From assembly GCA_011009095.1 (NCBI GenBank), contig VTPC01004177.1:71026-135025 (forward strand): 64,000 nt of DNA, in the 5' to 3' direction. Origin of the DNA: Ignelater luminosus (taxonomy: Eukaryota > Arthropoda > Insecta > Coleoptera > Elateridae). The position numbers and the translations under genes are program-made. The notes beneath the pieces were generated by a model that saw only the letters and a list, made by a program, of their open reading frames with translations, was not told the origin of the DNA and did no database searches. This document shows positions 23,601 through 34,471 of the stretch, piece by piece; position 1 is the stretch's first letter; every line of letters starts with the position of its first letter.

Positions 23601-25486
23601 AGATGCACTGGTGACAAATCCTTGCAGACATACTCCACGTAGTTATTACTAGAGCTCTGCGTTGCTGACGAAGACGACTGTGATTTGCTCGAGCTGAAAA
23701 AACGAGCGGTGTAGTCCTTGGATCCGCAACGATAACAGGTTTAAGATGACGCAGGACAAGACTCTCGGGTGTGCCTCAGATAACATTGAGCACAGCGTGT
23801 TGTACCGATTACTTGAATTATTTCCGTGACGTGATGGAGACCTCCAAGCTAATCTTCCACGACCTCTAGACAATGAATTCAAGGCACTACTGTAGTTTCC
23901 ATTGACTGACTTTGACCTATAACCAGATGAATTCTTAGAGACAGCATTCACATCAGACTCAAGAATTGACTTATTATTGGAAATGATTGCCATCGCTGAC
24001 TTGTTAGCATTTTCCCTGGACAATATTAGCTCGTACCCTTTATCAAAGGTCGACGTATTATCTTCTACTGTAAGTCTGTTTATCATCATTTCCTCCCGTA
24101 GCCTAACAACGAGCTGATTCCTTAAAGCTTTATCGAAATGATCATCAAACTAACAATGGATTGACAGCCTTTTTAGATCAGTTATGAAGTCCATAAGAGG
24201 CTCACCTTCATTTTGCTTAGGGCTATATAACCTTAGATGTCGGAGAATGCCATTTTAACACTTTCGAGCATTCTGCGAAGGTGGACTGACTGATCGATTG
24301 TTATACTTTTATAAGATTCCGAATCTAACAAAATTGTAAGGAAATTAACCTTCTTGGAATCAGGGATCTAAAAAGTTCTCGATCGATCCACTTGTGGATC
24401 AAAATGACTGATGTTCATGTTGAAACATTCTTCTTGACCCGGTTGCGTAAAATTTGTTTGTGACTCAGACTTCTTACCATTCTCGACTTTGGTGCTCATG
24501 ACTGACTTGAAAACTTCAACAATGAAGAAAGAAATACTTAATAAGACGTATCTAGTCACCTAAATGTTATAACGTGGGCTTAGGGTATTTGAAATAATAG
24601 ACGGACTTCACTGAAAAAACTTGATATTGACAGAATAATTATGACGTCAGTAACTTTACAAGAGTATTACATCATGGTACGAAATATGCATCATGACTAT
24701 AATTCTGTTTTTTTTTTTGTTTCAGGAAGAGAAGCCGGTTACGTAGACATTGACATTTACAATTATTTTCTGTTTCTTTCTTTAATAGCAGTAAATAGTT
24801 ATTTAAATGAAACTTAGGTACTTTATCTCTAAAGATGATTTTTTGTAGTTAATGCACCCACTATCTTCAACAGTCCTTATCAATTTTATGGGTAGAAGAC
24901 TAAGCGTTGCCTGTGTATACGCTCTGTTAAGCATATTTTATTGTACCGTTTTAATAGAAGGTTCACGTAAGTATTAGTACTTATTTCTTTAAAAATTATA
25001 TAAAACAAGTAAAACTCTTTTCAGACCGGAATATTGAATACACATTGTTTATGCTAATTTTAAATTTTGCAACTATAAGTAATAACATTACTATGCAACA
25101 TGTTGTCGAAATGTATCCAGTACCACATAGTGGTACCGTCCTTGGGTTTTGTACCAGTCTCGGAAGCCTCAGTGTGGTTTTACATAATATTCTTGATAAA
25201 GATGTAAGTATTCAAGAAGTAGGTTTGAAAATTTATTTTTCTTGCTATCAAATTTTATTATTGACTATTTTCCCTTCTTTCAAGTTTGGTCCCTTGCTCT
25301 CCATCGTATGACAGCCAACTTTATTAACGATTTTTTGTTACGAAATTTCAGGCAGAACTGACTCCAGTAAGATTTGTATGGTATCTGATGTTTTCTGCGA
25401 CATCCATGGTGATTGTACTGTTTTTGCCGGAAACTAGCGGAAAATTACTTCCACTTACTATACATGCTGCTAAACAATTACACTAA
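14631..25486 (+). CDS. SLC22-like major facilitator transporter, gene B (12 exons)
   Basis: Tandem paralogue of the upstream transporter with intron positions and phases matching at nearly every site. Exons: 14631-14711, 14858-14989, 20347-20453, 20516-20705, 20759-20856, 20913-21067, 21118-21286, 21346-21587, 24726-24790, 24849-24966, 25025-25203, 25352-25486. They sum to 557 codons with no frame conflict. In order: short N-terminus; helix 1 (CSLWLILMLVLSGWPLVIVAL); cysteine-containing ectodomain with TNSNWNLT; motif A GVAADIYGRK; helices 3-6; MPESPRWLISRKK after helix 6 (about 21352); helices 7-12 with VVEMYPVPHSGTVLG and LFLPETSGKLLPL; stop 25484-25486. Intron 5 uses a GC donor. Introns 2 and 8 hold large transposon insertions. 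The transported substrate is unknown. Confidence 0.88.
15580..18110 (+). pseudogene. Pao/BEL LTR retrotransposon remnant
   Basis: Plus strand, in order: a gag region with LPKRELPKYSGDARGSLAFW (about 15750-15800), the conserved start of the DUF1759 family of Pao gag; NYDKAVEDLKERFGREKI (about 15940); CAEILYPVVEPCLPKDIL (about 16140); a pre-RT piece with YQISLPWVEGRSPL (about 16390-16430). After a foreign insertion at about 16690-17395 come integrase blocks: HSRSSIIYSDNGLNFV (about 17560-17600) and PPSAAWWGGFWEKLVELVK (about 17690-17740), then a C-terminal LSPRYVVL / WPMSVILE tail (about 18000-18080). Protease and most of the RT are missing and there are many stops. It lies in intron 2 of transporter B. 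I did not find LTRs. Confidence 0.75.
16690..17395 (+). pseudogene. Non-LTR retrotransposon 3' end with RNase H domain
   Basis: GC-richer than its surroundings. It reads LRIYTDGSSKPGSGHTGAGFY (RNase H, first catalytic D in YTDGS) at about 16750, a second block around VFLVDSQ (about 16925), and after a frameshift AEFRLLARHDYLQGHLHRIG with CPLYGNGRQDTVHFLVC (17131-17280), a damaged C-terminal zinc-knuckle region seen in I/R1-type elements with RNase H. It ends in a (GTAA)n tail at about 17372-17391, the usual short-repeat end of such elements. It splits the Pao remnant, so it inserted later. Confidence 0.75.
18528..20120 (-). pseudogene. Pogo/Tigger-like transposase remnant
   Basis: Minus strand: 20120-19797 reads MGFKRAADQFQVSQKTLERYV, a psq-type helix-turn-helix; after a degenerate stretch, 19389-18886 reads LLLDGHTTHTRDLALVDMAR (second catalytic aspartate) and KWLRNNPGKVVTMFQIAMLFG plus GFWRTEMWPLDKN, typical of insect pogo-type DDE transposases. 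Where the family has LQPLD..F the sequence reads LQHLNSF, so the third catalytic residue is lost. A C-terminal cysteine/acidic tail (18782-18528, with CLYCHDYSE) matches the end of these proteins. Stops and deletions break the middle. It lies in intron 2 of transporter B. Confidence 0.75.
21637..21768 (-). repeat. Gypsy element LTR (3' LTR in element orientation)
   Basis: Begins TGTTATAACGTGGGCTTAGG on the plus strand and ends TTTACA. It pairs with 24565-24660. Confidence 0.8.
24565..24660 (-). repeat. Gypsy element LTR (5' LTR in element orientation)
   Basis: Shares both ends and most of its length with 21637-21768 but lacks about 36 internal bases net. Confidence 0.8.
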
Positions 25487-25536
25487 TTATGTAGTATATT
25501 ATAGAAGTACGGAATTCTTCACTTGCTACTTATTAA

Positions 25537-25542
25537 AATAAA
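25537..25542 (+). terminator. Poly(A) signal candidate of transporter B
   Basis: AATAAA about 50 bases after the stop codon of transporter B, a normal position for a cleavage/polyadenylation signal. Confidence 0.5.
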
Positions 25543-25624
25543 TATTCATTTACACAGATAAGCAATTAAATGTAAATAGGCAGAATGAATTGACTTACCC
25601 TAAATGATGAATGGTTTCTTCATA

Positions 25625-26060
25625 TACAAGATTCAGATTATATGGATTTAGCTAAAGCGTTTAACACAGTAAACCACGGTAAACTTAATAAAAAGTCACT
25701 CTGGCCGTTCTTGCAAAAGATTCGAAACCCAGATAGGGAGGGAGAGTAGGACTTTTTGAGATCGGTTTCAGACAAGGCAAAAATGTGGATGTGATCCATG
25801 AGGAGAAAATTTCTCAACTAGCGGACGTTTGTTGCGTCAGCATTGAGATTAACAGTTCCAAGGCCCACGTCTTCTCGAGCCATTGTTGATAGCTAATTTG
25901 AAGGTTATAGCTACAACCAACGTTGCCAGAGTTGGTATAAATTTCTAAGTCTGAAGATTCATAATATTTATTGTTTTTAACGATATGTTTCACGGTTGTG
26001 GCAACAGTGTGGTCATCCTCGCGACGATGCAATTTTCCTCCAAAATCCGTAAATATTAGC
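25625..26060 (+). pseudogene. Short reverse transcriptase fragment
   Basis: Around 25635-25680 the plus strand reads MDLAKAFNTVNHGKL, the palm A motif of Jockey-type reverse transcriptases (LDLAKAFDTVNH). Only scraps follow and no other RT block is recognisable. A small relic. Confidence 0.45.
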
Positions 26061-26061
26061 A

Positions 26062-26690
26062 TATTGTGAAAGGTAGCTCATTCCATACGTTTTTCCCCCA
26101 AGTTCGATCACAAATGTCGACTAATACCGAGAAATACGAACCTTCAAGACGTGTTTAAAACTACCGTCATGGCAATCAATTTTTAACAATTTCCAGTCTC
26201 CAACATAAATTGTCATAAAGTAATGAAAATAACATTGCCTACGTTAATTTAACCTCAATCCTTTCGATCACAAATGGCTGCTAATAGGATGACCTACCTT
26301 TCACGGCACACCAGTATTATTTATGGACCTCAGTCTTACTCCAATATGTGTCAAGGAAAGAATGCAACAAATAGAAAAAATTTTTTATCAATTTCTCAGA
26401 CAACTTGTTTAGGTATATATAAAATTTTGTACTTACTCCAAAACTTCCAAACAGAAATAAAACTTTGATTATTAATTTGATTAATAATAAAGCAAAGTCG
26501 AAAGAACATTATTTTTCCATTAAAATCTTTTAATTTATCCCCAATAAATCATCACTTTTCTAGGATTCTCACTAATTTCCCCACCAAGTTTAAAAATCTG
26601 CAATTTAAAGAAAGATTTCCATACCTGACAACACTACAATACTCACAACTTATCTTCATTTTCCTTTTTGTACCTTTTCGTACAGCCCTG
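26062..26690. other. AT-rich spacer, nothing recognised
   Basis: Intergenic sequence between transporter B and the GC-rich repeat block. I see no coding or structural feature. Confidence 0.4.
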
Positions 26691-27190
26691 CAAGGACCGA
26701 AACTTCCAGGTTTGGTCCAGTCCTGCTCAAGAGGCTTAAATGGCACGAGAGATCAATCGGCTCGATAGAGAAGCCCAAGGAGACAAGAGGCCTAAAAGTT
26801 CCGGCAGCTTAAGAGATCAAAACGGCCCGATATACTCGAAGGGTCGAGAAGTCCAAAAGGCCAACAGCCCGAACGGTCCGACAGGCCCAAGAAGTTCGAA
26901 CGGTCCGACAGGCCCGAGAGGTCCGACGGCCCTAGAGGTCCAACAAACCCGAGAGATCAAGACGGCCCGATAAACCCAAAAGGCCGAACTGTCCAAAAAG
27001 CGCGTGAGGTCCGAGTCCCAAAGGTTCAACAGGTCTGAACGGTTCGACAGGTCCGAGATATCCGACGGCCCTAGAGATCAGACAGATTCGAAAGATCAAA
27101 ACGGACCGATAGCTTCTAAATGTCCAGAAGGCCCGAAGGTCCCCTCTACAGATCCGAGAAACCCGAAGCGCCGAAAAATCCAAAAGGCTC
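26690..27190. repeat. GC-rich 9-bp-period repeat block, copy 2
   Basis: About 500 bp of diverged 9-base units such as CGAACGGTC, CGACAGGCC and CGAGAGGTC (clearest at 26870-26930). Because the period is three codons, open frames with collagen-like GPTGPR wording appear on both strands; these are by-products of the repeat and not a gene. It is related to 10590-10900. Confidence 0.75.
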
Positions 27191-28215
27191 CTCCACTCCT
27201 CACCTCCTTCCCATTTTTGACATGTTCATCAGGACACCTCGGGCAATAACTGTGCCGAATTTCAAAAGTACGCGAATCATTTCCGAGCTTTTGACTAATT
27301 TGACTGGGCTAATACTACAGAGACATCAACAATGATTACAACCCACGCAACCACTAATTTAAAAGTGCCGCGAAATTTTATTTCTCGACGTTGGCCATAC
27401 TATAGAGCAACACCCACCCGAGTACATTTCTAACTTAAAATTACATCGTGCGTGCATTCCATGATTTTTGTTGTCTTTTTGTTTTGCGATTTTTTACAGT
27501 TTATTTTGTTCTATTTAAAAATCAGTCTTTTTTAAGCCTAAATCCGCTTTTGTGAATGAATCGAGGTAAGTTAGATTTGACGCATTAAAGTGTGATAATA
27601 AATTTGAAATATTTAAGTTTTTAAGTAGTTTCATCATATATCCAATACTACGCCACTGGAAAACCACATTAATTTTATTACAACAGAGCCGCCATAGTGC
27701 AAGATGTGTTGCCTAACAATTAGTAAATTTCGTAGTCACGTGGTTTGTAATCATTGTTGATATCTCTGTATAAATATTGAAGGATGAAAATGTACAGTCT
27801 GGGCATTATTAAATGAGACTCGAGCTGCAGCATATCTGGCAGAGCACTTTCAATGTTGTAGGTTAAAAGGTAAGCCAATACGTCTAGGAAATTAGCAGCT
27901 GGGTAATGCTCGATTTTTGTAAAATACTGTTATGTTTCAGAAAAATGCGAAGAAACAATAGTGAAAAATGTGTAGTTGCGTGCATAAACTAACATTATAA
28001 ATTTTTCATTTACTTGAATATAATACTGATAATAAAGAAAATGGATTTATAGTAAATGGGTTTGATTTCAAAATAGCTCGTCCTTTCTAAAATGCTATAA
28101 GAAAAAAATTAATCACAACCGCCTAATGGTTTGAGTTTTATCATAGAGAAAATAAATATGGGTATAGAAACAACGTTATGACTTATAAGAATATGTGTAA
28201 CTCGTATGGTCGTAG
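27190..28215. other. Intergenic sequence before the satellite, nothing recognised
   Basis: No coding similarity found. There are a few isolated ATG...GTAAG strings (for example near 27557 and 27811), but no exon that I can connect to anything. Confidence 0.4.
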
Positions 28216-31133
28216 GCCAAATTACGTAAAGCTTCTTAGGTAATCAGACATCTGCCGGAACTTTTAAAGCCCAACCCTCTTGCACTTCTGTGATCCTGAT
28301 GGTAAATGAACAAAAATCTTTAGAGACTTCAAAGAATATCGTAAAATCCGCGTTTAAAATTTACGAAATTCTCATTAGGATCACATGAGCTGCAAGAGGG
28401 TGTCGTGAAGCTGGGGATTTGATACGTGAGTTGGCAGCGGCATTAAACCGACAGACTTTCTGGTTGGTAACACTGTGATATTATGCACGTCTTTCGCTCG
28501 TTTCTCGAAGTTTAAAAATTACGTAAAGCTTCCTAGATAATCAGACATCTGCAGCAACTTTTAAAACCCAACCCTTTTGCACTTCTGTGATCCTGATGGC
28601 AAACGAACAAAAGTCTTTAGAGACTTCAGAGCATCTGGTAAAGTTCGCGTTTAAAATTTATGAATTCCTCATTAGGATTACATGAGCTGCAAGAGGGTGT
28701 TGTGGAGCAGGGGATTTGAAACGTGAGTTGGCAGCAGCATTAAACCGAAAGACTTTCTGGTTGGTAACACTGTGATGTTATGCACGTCTTTCGCTCGTTT
28801 CTCGAAGTTTAAAAATTACATAAAGCTTCTTAGGTAATCAGACATCTGCAACAACTTTTAAAACCCAACCCTTTTGCACTTCTGTGATCCTGATGGCAAG
28901 CGAACAAAAGTCTTTAGAGACTTCAGAGAATCTTGTAAAATTCGCGTACAAATTTATGAAATCCTCATTAGGATTACATGAGTTGCAAGAGAGTGTCGTG
29001 GAGCAGGGGATTTGAAACGTGAGTTGGCAGCAGCATAAAACCGACAGACTTTCTGGTTGGTAACACTGAGATTATGCCGGTCTTTCACTCGTTTCTCGTA
29101 AAGCTTCTTAGGTAATCAGACATCTGCAGAAACTTCTAAAGCCCAACCTTCTTGCACTTCTGTGATCCTGATGGCAAAGGAACAAAAATTTTTAGAAACT
29201 TCAGAGAATCTCGTAAAATCCGCATTTAAAATTTATGAAATCCTCATTAGGATTACATGAGTTGCAAGAGGGTGTCGTGGAGCAAGGGATTTGAAACGTG
29301 AGTTGGCAGCGGCATTAAACCGACAGACTTTCTGGTTGGTAACACTGTGATGTTATGCACGTCTTTCGCTCGTTTCTCGAAGTTTAAAAATTACATAAAG
29401 CTTCTTAGGTAATCAGACACCTATAACAACTTTTAAAACCCAACCCTCTTGCACTTCTGTGATCCTGATGGCAAATTAACAAAAATCTTTCGAGACTTCA
29501 GAGAATCTTGTAAAATTTGCGTACAAATTTATGAAATCCTCATTAGGGTTACATGAGTTGCAAGAGGGTGTCGTGGAGCAGGGGATTTGAATCGTGAGTT
29601 GGCAGCAGCATAAAACCGACAACTTTCTGGTTGGTAACACTGTGATATTATGCACGTCTTTCGCTCGTTTCTCGAAGTTTAAAAATTACATAAAGCTTCT
29701 TAGGTAATCAAACATCTGCAACAACTTTTAAAACCCAACCCTCTTGCACTTCTGTGATCCTGATGGCAAACGAACAAAAATCTTTCGAGACTTCAGAGAA
29801 TCTCGTAAAGTTCCCGTTTAAAATTTATGAATTCCTCATTAGGATTACATGAGCTGCAAGAGGTTGTTGTGGATCACGGAATTTGAAACGTGAGTTGGCA
29901 GCAGCATTAAACCGAAAGACTTTCTGGTTGGTAACACTGTGATGTTATGCACGTCTTTCGCTCGTTTCTCGAAGTTTAGAAATTACGTAAAGGTTCTTAG
30001 GTAATCAGACATCCGCCGGAACTTTTAAAACCCAACCCTTTTGCACTTCTGTGATCCTGATGGTAAATTAACAAAAATCTTTAGAGACTTCAGAGAATCT
30101 CGTAAAATTCGCGTTTAGAATTTATGAATTCCTCATTAGGATTACAGGAGTTGCAAGAGGGTGTGGTGGAGCAGGGGATTTGAAACGTGAGTTGGCAGCG
30201 GCATAAAACCGACAGACTTTCTGGTTGGTAACACTGTGATATTATGCACGTCTTTCGCTCGTTTCTCGAAGTTTAAAAATTACGTAAAGCTTCCTAGGTA
30301 ATCAGACATCTGCAGCAACTTTTAACGCCCAACCCTCTTGCACTTCTGTGATCCTGATGGCAAAGGAACAAAAATTTCTGGAAACTTTAGGGAATCTCGT
30401 AAAATCCGCATTTAAAATTTATGAAATTCTCATTAGGATCACATGAGCTGCAAGAGGGTGTCGTGGAGCAGGGGATTTGAAACGTGAGTTGGCAGCAGCA
30501 TAAAACCGACAGACTTTCTGGTTGGTAACACTGAGATTATGCCGGTCTTTCACTCGTTTCTCGTAAAGCTTCTTAGGTAATCAGACATCTGCAGAAACTT
30601 CTAAAGCCCAACCCTCTTGCACTTCTGTGATCCTGATGGCAAAGGAACAAAAATTTTTAGAAACTTCAGAGAATCTCGTAAAATCCGCATTTAAAATTTA
30701 TGAAATCCTCATTAGGATTACATGATTTGCAAGAGGGTGTCGTGGAGCAAGGGATTTGAAACGTGAGTTGGCAGCGGCATTAAACCGACAGACTTTCTGG
30801 TTGGTAACACTGTGAGATTATGCACGTCTTTCGCTCGTTTCTCGAAGTTTAAAAATTACATAAAGCTTCTTAGGTAATCAGACATCTGCCGGAACTTTTA
30901 AAACCCAACCCTCTTGCACTTCTGTGATCCTGATGGCAAAGGAACAAAAATCTTTCAAGACTTCAGAGAATCCCGTAAAATTCGCGTTTAAAATTTATGA
31001 ATTCCTCATTAGGATTACATGAGCTACAAGAGTGTTGTGGAGCGGGGGATTTGAATTGTGAATTGGCAGCAGCATAAAACCAACAAACTTTCTGGTTGGT
31101 AACACTGTGATATTATGCACGTCTTTCGCCCGG
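28215..31133. repeat. Satellite array, about 297-bp unit, ten copies
   Basis: The phrase TTTCTGGTTGGTAACACTG recurs at 28457, 28754, 29050, 29329, 29624, 29921, 30218, 30515, 30794 and 31089. The spacings are therefore 297, 296, 279, 295, 297, 297, 297, 279 and 295. The two 279-bp units share the same deletion and the same altered text (GAGATTATGCCGGTCTTTCA). Each unit also contains AATCAGACATCTGC and CTTGCACTTCTGTGATCCTGATGG-like blocks. The array stops at the run of N at 31134, so its true length is unknown. Confidence 0.95.
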
Positions 31134-31143
31134 NNNNNNNNNN
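31134..31143. other. Assembly gap (10 N)
   Basis: Ten unknown bases directly at the edge of the satellite array. This is probably a placeholder where the repeat could not be assembled. Confidence 0.95.
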
Positions 31144-31472
31144 AAACCCTGTGTGAATAATTCACCTAAGATTTTATATAACACAAACCAGGTATCCAAT
31201 AATTGCAAGCTAAAAAGCATACTGGTTTCTATATAAAGTAACTTTCCATTCAAAAACATTTACCAATCATTTTAAATAACATCACCACTTACAAAACAAT
31301 CAGTTTATTAAAATAAACATGATTACATGTTCGCAATTTTTGAAAAAATCATTGAAGTAATTAATCAAAAATCAAAAGAACTGATAAACATTATTTAAAA
31401 TATAATTTTTTTGTAAAATTATGACAAATTAAAAAGTTGCGATCGTAAAGTACTGTATCAACAAGAACAATC

Positions 31473-33701
31473 TTATAACATTTCAATATCATCATTCGAA
31501 TCTTCGTCCTGTTCATTGTTTTCATCCCCATCGTTATCACTGCTTTCTTCTACCCATTCGTTATCACTTTCTGACTGTGGTGCAATATCCATGTCTTCAC
31601 TCTCTGAATCACTGGATTCTACAAATAATCAAGCTTAAATACAGCGAGACAACTTTTTTCTCTAATCAAATCAGTTATACCTTTATCATTATAAATCAGC
31701 AAAGCATCATCCTCTGTTTGTTCTGTATTTTGGGAATTACTTGCGCCAACTTGTGATACAAGCAAGTCGAGACGCCCCCTCAACCTATTAAGAGGCGTCA
31801 GCAGTGACAGTCTACTTTCTATTGTTCCCAAAACAGGACCCAATAAATCTGGTAACTCAGGATTTGATAGCAATAATCCTGCATGTACCTGAAGTAAATT
31901 TTTAAGCCACAGTGTTCCAATCTGACTTCTGCAATTAAAAGAATTATTTCTTTTTCTAATACAATAAATCTTTAAAACTTACGAGACTGTTTTCCCTTGT
32001 ATCATTCCAGTAACTTCTTGTACAAATGGAATAATAACAGGCATAGGCAATCTCTTGATGGTGTTTTTTATAACTTTCTCGTCATGTCGATTTAAGACAC
32101 TTCTCAGTATGGCTTTATCTTTACTGTGTAATCCTTGAACGAGTAATTGGGCAACATTGTCGACTTTAGGAACCTTTGAAGTACTATCCAATTTGTTTAA
32201 TTGTAAATTTTCCAAACGTTTTTCCATTGGTACTTCTTGACTTCCATCACCTTTTCGTTTTGCCGTGCCTGTTGATGAAGATGTGTGCGGTGTCACATAA
32301 TGTACATTACTATCCACAGCAGGTGTCCTTATCTTTGTCACTTTTTTGTCTTTTGCTTCTACTGTAACACGAGGATCTTTCCTAATTAAACACTGAACTT
32401 TCTCACACTCATTTAGCACCTAAAATATTTCATTTAGTAAAAACCTAAACTGATCCTGATATTTTTTTTACGTACCACATTTTCAAATGACAACACTATT
32501 TCACTGCCATGTCCAATCGTTAATGACAAGTCTTGATGTAAAAATACACTCACAATAGGTATAGGTACAACCACTGCGTTTGAATGACCAACATCAGATG
32601 CAATTTGGAGTGTCGTTTTTGGTTTAATAGGTTTATTACATTTACTAAAGAAAATTTCCAATTAGCTGTATTCAAATATTAAATCTTATTTTTATGTATT
32701 ACCCATTTAGCGTATGTTGATAGAAATGAGCTACTCCACTGCGTGTAATGGCAATTAAATTAGATACTCCGCCTTCTGTAACTACAGAAATATTAGAAGG
32801 AACATCTTCCATGAGAAAACTAGCCACTGCATTTTTATCTTTTGATTTTTCACTCAAGTTCCAAACACTAAGTAGTCGATCGCCCTTCAAAAAGAAACAA
32901 TTAGCAATTAGATTCCATTAAATATCTTTGATTCTTACTTTTGAACCACTAATAATATAAGCATCCGTAGTGTTTCGAGCATATTGTAATAAAGAGACTT
33001 CATAACTATGACCGGTGTACGTTTTTAGCACTTCTTTTCTATCTATGTCCCATAATTTTATATTTCTTGATGCTGTTAGAATTTTATTGCTATCAGGCAC
33101 TACTAATATAGATGACAATTTCTCATTGCCAGCTTTCCATTTACTGAAATACAAAGTTTTATAAAAAAACTGTAAGATTTGCTTGTAAATTCAATTAATA
33201 CCTTCGTATGGTCCTTTTATCCAAATTCCAACTAACTATATTCTGATCTATAGCTGAATATAAAATAGTACCGTCATTCCATGACAAACAACTAATCGAC
33301 TGATTCGTTTCACTGTCTATCGTGAAATCCAAGTTAGCTCTGCTTATCGAATAAAGCAACAAAAGTCCTGAACTCGTTCCTAAAGCTACAAAAGGTGCAG
33401 TCACATTCAGTGATTCTCTACGCTTTTTTTTCCTTGGTGAATGATTCTGTAATGACAATACATCAATTATGCACAATTATATGACTTTTACCTATAAATC
33501 ATTGACCTGTTTTGAATCTGAATCTTGCTGTATAAAATGTAAACATGTGCAGGGTGACGTCAAATGGAAATCTGGCGTAAACTCTTGTTCGAATGTGCTC
33601 GTTGATGTTTCCCATATTTTTAGTTTACCATCATTAGAAAACTGCGCGAAATATTTACCATCTTTACTAAATTGAGATGCCATCGTGCTACCAACCGCCA
33701 T
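31473..33701 (-). CDS. WDR43: WD repeat-containing protein 43 homologue (UTP5), 8 exons
   Basis: A nucleolar component of the t-UTP part of the small-subunit processome, needed for pre-rRNA transcription and early processing. Exons (minus): 33701-33507, 33446-33202, 33143-32939, 32884-32703, 32644-32476, 32419-31983, 31928-31681, 31618-31473, giving 608 residues in consistent phase. N-terminal WD repeats are visible as YFAQFSNDGKLKIWE, ALGTSSGLLLLYS, LTASRNIKLWDIDRKEVLKTYTGH and LLSVWNLSEKS. A linker with basic patches follows, then a C-terminal Utp12 domain (VAQLLVQGLHSKDKAILRSVL...LPDLLGPVLGTIESRL) and an acidic Asp/Glu/Ser tail. Start: ATG at 33701 heads the first repeat. The donor after exon 1 (GTCAAT) is weak but keeps the frame. 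A poly(A) signal candidate (minus AATAAA, 31314-31319) lies about 155 bases past the stop. Confidence 0.93.
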
Positions 33702-34471
33702 TCAACACATTTTATAACCTCAAAAGTAGGGTTAGGTGACAGATCACCTCGTGCATAAGAATTCTCGTTGGTAGAGTTTCTCATTTGGTATAATTCTTAT
33801 TAATGCAAAACAATAATTTTGGTGGGAATTTCAAACCTTTACATATTTCTTGCTTAAAGATTTCTCGTATTTTATTATTTAGTAGTTAAGACTAGCTTAC
33901 TAGTTTTAGACAGTAAACAAAGAATAAGATCGAATAAAATAATAAAAAGAATTACACCAAATAAACCAATAGAAGCTTCAGAATTATTTATTCATTTTTT
34001 CATTTGATTTTCACACTATAATAACATCAAATACAATATAATTTGTTTATTTATAACATTTAGAATATTTAAAGTTAAAACTGATGTTATTCTGTATAAT
34101 ATTATAATAGTAAGTATTGCATTAAAATTCTTAAAGTCTAATATAATATTGTTATTATTAATAAATATTTATTGTTACAGATATTAGACTCACCTAATTT
34201 AGTAATACTGATATTGGCCAGCACTTATTACCATCTGTGCAAACAACATTTTGTTGTTTTCAAAACGATTTAACGAATCGATAATATCTACTTCAGAGAA
34301 GCATAAACATTTATTTTACATAAACTACGATAACTATTAATATATTTATGATTTCTTAATGTTTCGATAATTATTTTCTGTCTTTATAAATATTAATAAT
34401 AATAAATATTTATGCTTGCCTGTAGACTATTCTACACTACTTTTTAATAACTAAAAAACATCAACAAGAAT
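33702..34471. other. AT-rich intergenic spacer
   Basis: Sequence between the start of the WDR43-like gene and the end of the receptor gene, both on the minus strand. It must hold the WDR43 promoter/5'UTR and the receptor 3'UTR, but no specific element stands out. Confidence 0.4.

Larger units (their letters stand above)
21637..24660 (-). mobile_element. Gypsy-type LTR retrotransposon with both LTRs, defective
   Basis: Two direct repeats border a minus-strand gag-pol relic: 21637-21768 (132 bp) and 24565-24660 (96 bp). Both start TGTTATAACGTGGGCTTAGG and end GACGT(A/C)A-TAACTTTACA on the plus strand, giving TG...CA ends. They differ by indels and substitutions, so the insertion is old. Inside, minus strand: gag (24559-24368 and 24089-23649), protease with LLDSGSVFTIVP (about 23580), RT with YQDDILLAG (about 23200), RNase H with SLSPAQRNYRQLYSEVLSI-like wording (22811-22413) and only C-terminal integrase remnants (22392-21882). 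The integrase core is gone. I see no clear target duplication. It sits in intron 8 of transporter B. Confidence 0.85.

Noticed and set aside
26740..27335. Open frames with collagen-like Gly-Pro repeats on both strands
   Set aside because: They follow from the 9-bp repeat, occur on both strands and have no splice or signal context; not a gene.
27557..27570. ATGAATCGAG followed by GTAAGT as a first exon
   Set aside because: Only three codons, with no downstream exon to join.
28215..31133. CRISPR-like or tandem gene array
   Set aside because: The units are about 297 bp without short repeat/spacer architecture and without open frames; it is an ordinary eukaryotic satellite.
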